A DNA stretch of 64,000 nucleotides from positions 3,720,001-3,784,000 of the forward strand of contig OY760687.1 of the NCBI GenBank assembly GCA_963663945.1, given 5' to 3'. Position 1 is the first letter of the stretch, and each line of letters opens with the position of its first letter. Made by a program: the position numbers and the translations under genes. Positions 59,486 through 64,000 of this stretch are shown here, piece by piece. The stretch comes from Bin87 sp963663945 (GTDB lineage Bacteria > Chloroflexota > Dehalococcoidia > Lucifugimonadales > UBA3495). Under the pieces are notes generated by a model. That model did not search any database. It was given only the letters and a program-made list of their open reading frames with translations, and was not told where the DNA came from.

Positions 59486-60418
59486 ATGTCCTGGAGCTTT
59501 GAACTGGTCGCCGGACCCTACGGCGGCACCACTGAGGGACCGGTTTGGGACGGCGAGGCGTTGCTGTTCACCCTCATACCGGCCTCGAAGATCCTGCGCT
59601 ACGACCCCAAGACCGGCGAAGTTTCCGAGTACTTCACCGAGGCCTTCAACACCAACGGCCTGTGCTTCGACGCCGACGGCAACCTCTACGGATGCCAGCA
59701 GGGCCGGCGACGCATTGCCCGCTTCGATGCCGCCAGCAACACTGCCACGTCCATGCCACATCTGCTGGAGGGCAAGCGGCACAACAACCCCAACGACCTG
59801 GTCGTCGACAAGTCGGGCCGCATCTGGTTCACCGACCCGTATTCGGGAATTGGCGATAGTGGCCCTCAGGAACTTGACCACATGTCGGTGCTGCGGCTGG
59901 ATCCGAAGGGCAACGACCAGTGGGACCTGGTGCGGGCCACCACCGACATCAGCCGACCCAACGGCATCCTGATCAGCCGTGACCAGCGCACGCTGTACAT
60001 CGCCCAGAGCGACTACGGCGCTGACCGCCGCCGTGAGCTGCGCGCCTATCCCATCAACGACGACGGCTCGCTGGGCGAGTACCGCACCCTGCACACCTTC
60101 GGGATCGACGGCGGGGCCGCCGACGGCGACCTGCGCGGTCAGGGCAGCCAGGGCGTGCAGCGAGGTGTTGACGGCATGACGCTGGACGTCGACGGGAACA
60201 TCGTCGTCTGCGCGGGCTGGGAAGCTGCCGGCCCGGGGCCGATTATCTATGTGTTTTCGCCCGAGGGTCGGGTTCTGGAAACCCACCCCATGCGCGTGGA
60301 CCGGCCCACCAACTGCTGCTTCGGTGACGCCGACATGCGTACCCTGTATGTGACCACCGGCGGCGGCCACCTCTTCCGCGCCCGTACGCACCGCACCGGC
60401 TGGATCATGTGGCCGTAG
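59486..60418 (+). CDS. SMP-30/gluconolactonase family protein
   Basis: The 310-residue six-bladed propeller has the divalent-metal ligands of the family: Glu17 (TTEGPVWDG), Asn159 (RPNGILIS) and Asp229 (VDGMTLDVDG), and NNPNDLVVDKSGRIWFTDPYSG. Members hydrolyse lactones. AGGAGG lies six bases before the ATG. There is no signal peptide. It may act on sugar lactones or other small esters taken up by nearby transporters; this is inference only. Confidence 0.87.
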   Translation: MSWSFELVAGPYGGTTEGPVWDGEALLFTLIPASKILRYDPKTGEVSEYFTEAFNTNGLCFDADGNLYGCQQGRRRIARFDAASNTATSMPHLLEGKRHNNPNDLVVDKSGRIWFTDPYSGIGDSGPQELDHMSVLRLDPKGNDQWDLVRATTDISRPNGILISRDQRTLYIAQSDYGADRRRELRAYPINDDGSLGEYRTLHTFGIDGGAADGDLRGQGSQGVQRGVDGMTLDVDGNIVVCAGWEAAGPGPIIYVFSPEGRVLETHPMRVDRPTNCCFGDADMRTLYVTTGGGHLFRARTHRTGWIMWP

Positions 60419-60460
60419 CCTCATTTGATCACGCTTACATACTTTACCGAAGAGGGACAA

Positions 60461-60633
60461 TTTGCATGGATGAGCAGGATGAATGGGATGGAATAAGGTG
60501 GATGAGAGGGGATCGTCAGCTTGTAGAGCATCCCATTTGACCCCGTTGTTCGCTCCTTCTATCCACTTTCGCTCTGGCCTGATGTAGAGCATCTCATCAA
60601 TTCGATCATGTCCATCCTGTGTATCCAGGCAAA
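60461..60633. repeat. Inverted repeat with TGGAT--CAGGATG arms
   Basis: TTTGCATGGATGAGCAGGATG (60461-60481) is imperfectly complementary to the segment at 60613-60633. The arm core GCATGGATGANCAGGAT is shared with the inverted repeat at 34131-34213. Confidence 0.6.
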
Positions 60634-60680
60634 CTTCCCCGGCTCCGGCAACGCGGGTACGCGTGATGTCTCATTTGCCC

Positions 60681-60709
60681 TTGACAAGCCGTACCATACC
60701 CCCAACAAT
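60681..60709 (+). promoter_or_regulatory. Promoter candidate for the BNR propeller gene
   Basis: A perfect TTGACA and AACAAT are 17 bases apart. The ATG with AGGAG seven or eight bases upstream lies about 40 bases further on. Confidence 0.5.
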
Positions 60710-60750
60710 CTGCAAAACCGCATCCGGCACACACCCCAGGAGATTGCACA

Positions 60751-61830
60751 ATGACAACCGTGACCGCGCACAACACCAATGTATACGTCGGCCTGGCCGG
60801 CGAAAGCGCCCTGATCATCGGCGCTGAGGGCACCCCCCTGGGCGAGGGCGGCATGTACCGGCTCACCGAGGGCCAGTCGGAGTGGGCCTGCATCGAGAGT
60901 GGCCTGCCCGAAAACCCGCAGGTCCGCGCCTTGCTGGCCCATCCGGATCAGCCGGCCACCATTTTCGCCGGCACCCAGGACGGCGTGTATCGCAGCGACG
61001 ACCGGGGCGAGAACTGGAGCCGCACCGAAACCCTGAGCGGAGACGTGTGGTCAATGGCCGCCCACCCCAACGACTCTTCGATCATGTTCGCCGGGTATGA
61101 CGGTGGACGCGTTTGCCGATCCAGCGACGGCGGCCACACCTGGCAGCAGATGAACACCGCAGGACTGGTCCATCCCCACATCACCATGAACCCCCACGAA
61201 ATCTGCAAGCGGGTCATCGGCATCAGCATTGATCCTGCTTACCCCGATGACGTGTACGGGGCCATCGAAGTCGGCGGTCTCATCGCGTCCCGCGACGGCG
61301 GCGACAACTGGTCCTGCATCACCGATGGCCACTACACCCGCCTCGGGCCGGTGGACCTCCACGGCGTGCAGGTCAATCCGGCCAAGCCCGGCCTGGTGTA
61401 CATCATCACCCAGTTGGCAATGTTCCGCAGCCGGGAGCGCGGCGAGTCCTGGGAGTTCGTGCCGATCGAGGAGATGTTTGAGGGCGGAAGCTACTGTCGT
61501 GACCTGGTCGTGGATCCCACCGACCCCAACCGCATGTACCTGGCCGCCGGAGCCGGCGGTGGCAGCGCGCCGGCCGGCACGGTTGACGCCGGCGTACTGG
61601 TGCGGTCCACCGACGCCGGTGAGACCTGGGAGCGCGTGGACATCGGCGAGGTGGCGCCGGCGCGCATGTTCCAGATCGCCATCGACCGGAACGCGCCGCG
61701 CAACGTCTACTGCTGCGACCGCGACGGCCACGTCTACTGCAGCAACGACGGTGGCAACGAATGGACCCGGACCGACGTGCCGGTGGAGATGTCCCGCGGC
61801 CGCCACGTTTACCCCATGGTTGCCGCTTAG
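60751..61830 (+). CDS. BNR/Asp-box beta-propeller protein
   Basis: The 359-residue protein has six Asp-box-like motifs (SxDxGxxW type) at about residues 82-89, 124-131, 180-187, 227-234, 286-293 and 331-338; the fourth has Glu for Asp (SRERGESW). This is the layout of sialidase-like or VPS10-like propellers. No sialidase arginine triad can be assigned, and no signal peptide is present. Function unknown; probably a cytoplasmic binding or hydrolytic propeller. Confidence 0.8.
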   Translation: MTTVTAHNTNVYVGLAGESALIIGAEGTPLGEGGMYRLTEGQSEWACIESGLPENPQVRALLAHPDQPATIFAGTQDGVYRSDDRGENWSRTETLSGDVWSMAAHPNDSSIMFAGYDGGRVCRSSDGGHTWQQMNTAGLVHPHITMNPHEICKRVIGISIDPAYPDDVYGAIEVGGLIASRDGGDNWSCITDGHYTRLGPVDLHGVQVNPAKPGLVYIITQLAMFRSRERGESWEFVPIEEMFEGGSYCRDLVVDPTDPNRMYLAAGAGGGSAPAGTVDAGVLVRSTDAGETWERVDIGEVAPARMFQIAIDRNAPRNVYCCDRDGHVYCSNDGGNEWTRTDVPVEMSRGRHVYPMVAA

Positions 61831-61844
61831 TCACCCGGACTACC

Positions 61845-61872
61845 GCAGGGGCGAATAATTTTTCGCCCCTGC
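61845..61872. repeat. Dispersed palindrome, copy 5
   Basis: GCAGGGGCGAA and TTCGCCCCTGC form 11-base arms around a six-base AT loop. It starts 15 bases after the BNR gene stop codon. Confidence 0.85.
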
Positions 61873-61910
61873 AATCCTGACCGAAAAGAGTTCACCGGAG
61901 GAACCACCCC

Positions 61911-62531
61911 GTGTCAACCAACCCCCTGTGGAACGCCACTTTCCGCGTCGGCGAGGCCGACCTTGAATACATGGCTCTGGAATCCGCCGATTTACCCGAA
62001 TCACTCGGTGGCTACCAACTGGCCAGGAGCGGCCCTCTGGACAACCAGGAGATGGCCGAGAACGGCTTCAAGGGCAGCACCGCCGACCGTTTTCGCGAAG
62101 CCGGGCGTATCGGCGGATTCATGCGTGAGTTCGTTCCCACGGCTGATGTGTCCCCGGCCAGCGGCGTCAATTTTGTCGGCGCGACGGTGGTCCACCTGTT
62201 CGAGAACCCGGACCAGGTGTCGGGATGGATGTCCGATATCTTCGTCAAGGACTTTGAGGAAAACATCGGGGAGAGCGTCGGCTCCGGCCAGCAGATAGTG
62301 TCGGTGCAGAAGGTCGATACGAGCGGGTTCTACGACGAGTCCGTGGGGCTGTACGTGCTGCAGGGCGGGGCGGCGGGTCTGCTATCGTCCACCGTGATCG
62401 ACTTCCGCGTCGGCCGCCTGCTGGGCGTGGCGTTCGTGGGATCCATAGGCGAGCATGACCGTACGCCGCTGGCCACCGAGATGGCGCTGGCGTTGGAGAA
62501 ACGCATGGTACAGGTCGCCCTCGGGGTCTGA
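61911..62531 (+). CDS. Conserved-looking protein of unknown function
   Basis: The GTG start at 61911 has GGAGG nine bases upstream and gives 206 residues. The sequence is balanced in composition, with a GFKGSTADRFREAGRIGGFMREF segment in outline and a C-terminal half of alternating strands (VGLYVLQGGAAGLLSSTVIDFRVG in outline). No signal peptide, membrane helix or known motif is recognised. I cannot assign a function. Confidence 0.6.
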   Translation: MSTNPLWNATFRVGEADLEYMALESADLPESLGGYQLARSGPLDNQEMAENGFKGSTADRFREAGRIGGFMREFVPTADVSPASGVNFVGATVVHLFENPDQVSGWMSDIFVKDFEENIGESVGSGQQIVSVQKVDTSGFYDESVGLYVLQGGAAGLLSSTVIDFRVGRLLGVAFVGSIGEHDRTPLATEMALALEKRMVQVALGV

Positions 62532-62546
62532 TAACCGCAGTGGCGC

Positions 62547-64000
62547 TCAGCTTCCCGCAGCAGCGACGGCCCCGGAGCTTCCGGGGCTGTTTACTTGGTC
62601 AAACAGTTCCACGACATCGCCCGACGGCTGGGGCGTGATCCAGGTAACGGTAACCGCTGCCAGCATCGCGATGATAAATCCCGGCGTCGCCGGCTGGATG
62701 TCCCACACTCCTGACGGCCCGCCGTCCAGCAGCGCCCACGCCGACGCCGCCAGCGTCCCGGCCACTATCGACGCCATTGCGCCCCAGGAGTTGAACCGGC
62801 GCCAGTACAGCGCCAGCAGGGTCGCCGGCCCGAAGGCCGCGCCCATGCCACCCCAGGCATAGCTGACCAGATGAGCAATGGACCCGGGATAGTACACGGA
62901 AATTGCCGCGGCTCCGACGCCGATGATCACCAGGAGCAGTCGTCCGAGCCAGACGCGGGCGTTGCCGGTGACCCGGTAGGCGAAAGTTCGGATGAATGGC
63001 AGATCGTCGGTGGCTACCGCGGAGGCCAGCAGGAGTTGCGAGTCCGCCGTGCTCATCACCGCCGCGATTACCGCGGTCAGCAGCAGGCCGGTGACCACCG
63101 GGTGGAAGAAGACCTCGGCCATCACGAGGTAGACCCGCTCCGGGTCTGACGCCAGGTCCAGCATCCCGATTTCGGCCAGAGCCGGCCGCGCGATGAGCCC
63201 CAGCATCACGGCCAGCACGAACACCGAGATCAGCCAGGCGACGGAGATGCGCCGGCTGCGCTTGACCTGGTCCTCCCGCTGCAGAGCCATGAAACGCTGC
63301 AGTATGCGTTGGGCGCCCAGGCCACCGACGGCCCAGCCGGCCATGGATGCGGCGGCGGCCAGCGTGATCCGCGACCCGTCTCCATTGTTGAAGGGGTTCA
63401 GCCAGTCCGTCGAATAGTTGCGGATTTCCAGGAAGGGGTTCTCGGTCCAGCCAGCCAGGGCGATCACCATGATCAGCAGGCTGACCACCATGAGCAGCGC
63501 CTGGGTGACGTCGGTGCGAGACACGGCCATGAACCCGCCGATCAGGGTGTAGGAAGCGATGGCGATCAGAGTCACGGTTACACCGGTGACGTACTCCAGG
63601 CCGAACACCGTTTCCAGCAACTTGGCGCCGCCGACGAGGCCCGAGCTGACGTAGAAGATGACGAACAGCACCGTAGTCAGCCCCGCGATGGTGCGCAGCG
63701 TGCCGGTGCGCTCGCCGAACCTGATCTCGTAGAACTCGGGGATGGTCAGCACGTTTCCGGCCGCGATGGTGTAGCGGCGCAGCCGGCTGGCGATGAACGT
63801 CCAGCTCAACCAGACGCCGATCACGATGGCGACCGGAACCCAGATCTCCACTGCGCCGAGGCTGAAAGCCAGGGCGGGCAGCGCCAGCATGGTCCATGCG
63901 CTGGTGGTGGATGAGCCGGCGCTCAGGGCCGCGGTGAGGCTGCTGAGCCGCCGGCCGCCAAGCACGTATTCGGACATGTCGCGCATGCGGCGCGCGCCGG
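62547..64000 (-). CDS. Sodium:solute symporter family protein, 5' end cut
   Basis: The frame is open to the window edge; an internal ATG at 63986 is probably not the start, because RRMRDMSEYVLGGRRLSSL corresponds to the segment after the first helix of PutP-like symporters. The visible 480 or so residues include LSAGSSTTSAWTMLALPALAF, AVSRTDVTQALLM and AVIAAVMSTADSQLLLAS, the PutP/SSS signatures. It couples sodium entry to uptake of proline, pantothenate or similar solutes. The N-terminal helix lies beyond the window. Confidence 0.9.
   Translation of the reverse strand, partial: GARRMRDMSEYVLGGRRLSSLTAALSAGSSTTSAWTMLALPALAFSLGAVEIWVPVAIVIGVWLSWTFIASRLRRYTIAAGNVLTIPEFYEIRFGERTGTLRTIAGLTTVLFVIFYVSSGLVGGAKLLETVFGLEYVTGVTVTLIAIASYTLIGGFMAVSRTDVTQALLMVVSLLIMVIALAGWTENPFLEIRNYSTDWLNPFNNGDGSRITLAAAASMAGWAVGGLGAQRILQRFMALQREDQVKRSRRISVAWLISVFVLAVMLGLIARPALAEIGMLDLASDPERVYLVMAEVFFHPVVTGLLLTAVIAAVMSTADSQLLLASAVATDDLPFIRTFAYRVTGNARVWLGRLLLVIIGVGAAAISVYYPGSIAHLVSYAWGGMGAAFGPATLLALYWRRFNSWGAMASIVAGTLAASAWALLDGGPSGVWDIQPATPGFIIAMLAAVTVTWITPQPSGDVVELFDQVNSPGSSGAVAAAGS

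Larger units (their letters stand above)
60419..60750. other. Intergenic gap with repeats before the BNR gene
   Basis: This 332-base gap holds an imperfect inverted repeat, a direct repeat (TGTAGAGCATC-CAT at 60522-60536 and 60583-60597, one mismatch) and a promoter candidate. No coding sequence is seen. Confidence 0.7.

Noticed and set aside
20157..61872. Possible CRISPR array from repeated palindromes
   Set aside because: The copies are kilobases apart with no regular spacers and no cas genes.
1..64000. Insertion sequences, prophage or integrase genes
   Set aside because: No transposase, integrase or phage structural gene was found on either strand.

Overview
This is a GC-rich window (apart from a few short AT-rich intergenic stretches) from a bacterium that is most likely a member of the Chloroflexota, perhaps a Dehalococcoidia or SAR202-like lineage. 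That placement is an inference from overall protein character: a lengthened S12, a flavin monooxygenase, peptide-type ABC binding lipoproteins with Ala/Pro/Thr linkers, and an apparent HemQ. No 16S rRNA gene is present to confirm it.

Region 1 (1-21240, all minus strand) is one long translation block in the classical order rpsL-rpsG-fusA-rpsJ-rplC-rplD-rplW-rplB-rpsS-rplV-rpsC-rplP-rpmC-rpsQ-rplN-rplX-rplE-rpsN-rpsH-rplF-rplR-rpsE-rpmD-rplO-secY-adk-map-infA-rpmJ-rpsM-rpsK-rpsD-rpoA-rplQ-truA-rplM. Many junctions overlap (TAATG, ATGA). There is no tuf gene between fusA and rpsJ. Good promoters can be read before rpsL and before rplC. Several products carry unusual low-complexity or acidic tails (S5, S17, RpoA, L5, L6), and S12 has an internal insertion.

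Region 2 (21369-28058) holds a polyhydroxyalkanoate operon on the minus strand: a PadR-type regulator (PhaQ-like), a phasin-like protein, class III synthase subunits PhaC and PhaE, and an acetoacetyl-CoA reductase. A palindromic operator candidate lies over the promoter. An orphan TRAP-type binding lipoprotein follows. Two copies of a small HEPN/PaREP1-like gene flank the region, and a third copy lies at 40529.

Region 3 (28107-46073) is mixed metabolism: tRNA-Ser(GCT), miaB, nadA, a hemQ-like gene cotranscribed with two Uma2-family nuclease genes, a beta-propeller protein, a ComB-like phosphatase, an orphan DNA methyltransferase, a penicillin-acylase-type Ntn hydrolase without a signal peptide, an LLM flavin monooxygenase, pncC, an RND exporter without adaptor, tlyA and an enoyl-CoA hydratase.

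Region 4 (46287-58916, plus strand) is a striking expansion of peptide/nickel-type ABC uptake: four paralogous solute-binding lipoproteins and two permease pairs, with no ATPase subunit. A 3' remnant of a further permease gene lies between the two modules. Region 5 (59001-64000) holds a retropepsin-like protein, two soluble beta-propellers (SMP-30 and BNR/Asp-box types), an unknown protein and a truncated sodium:solute symporter. Five copies of one short palindrome (AGGGGCGAAT...ATTCGCCCCT) lie in intergenic gaps across the window.
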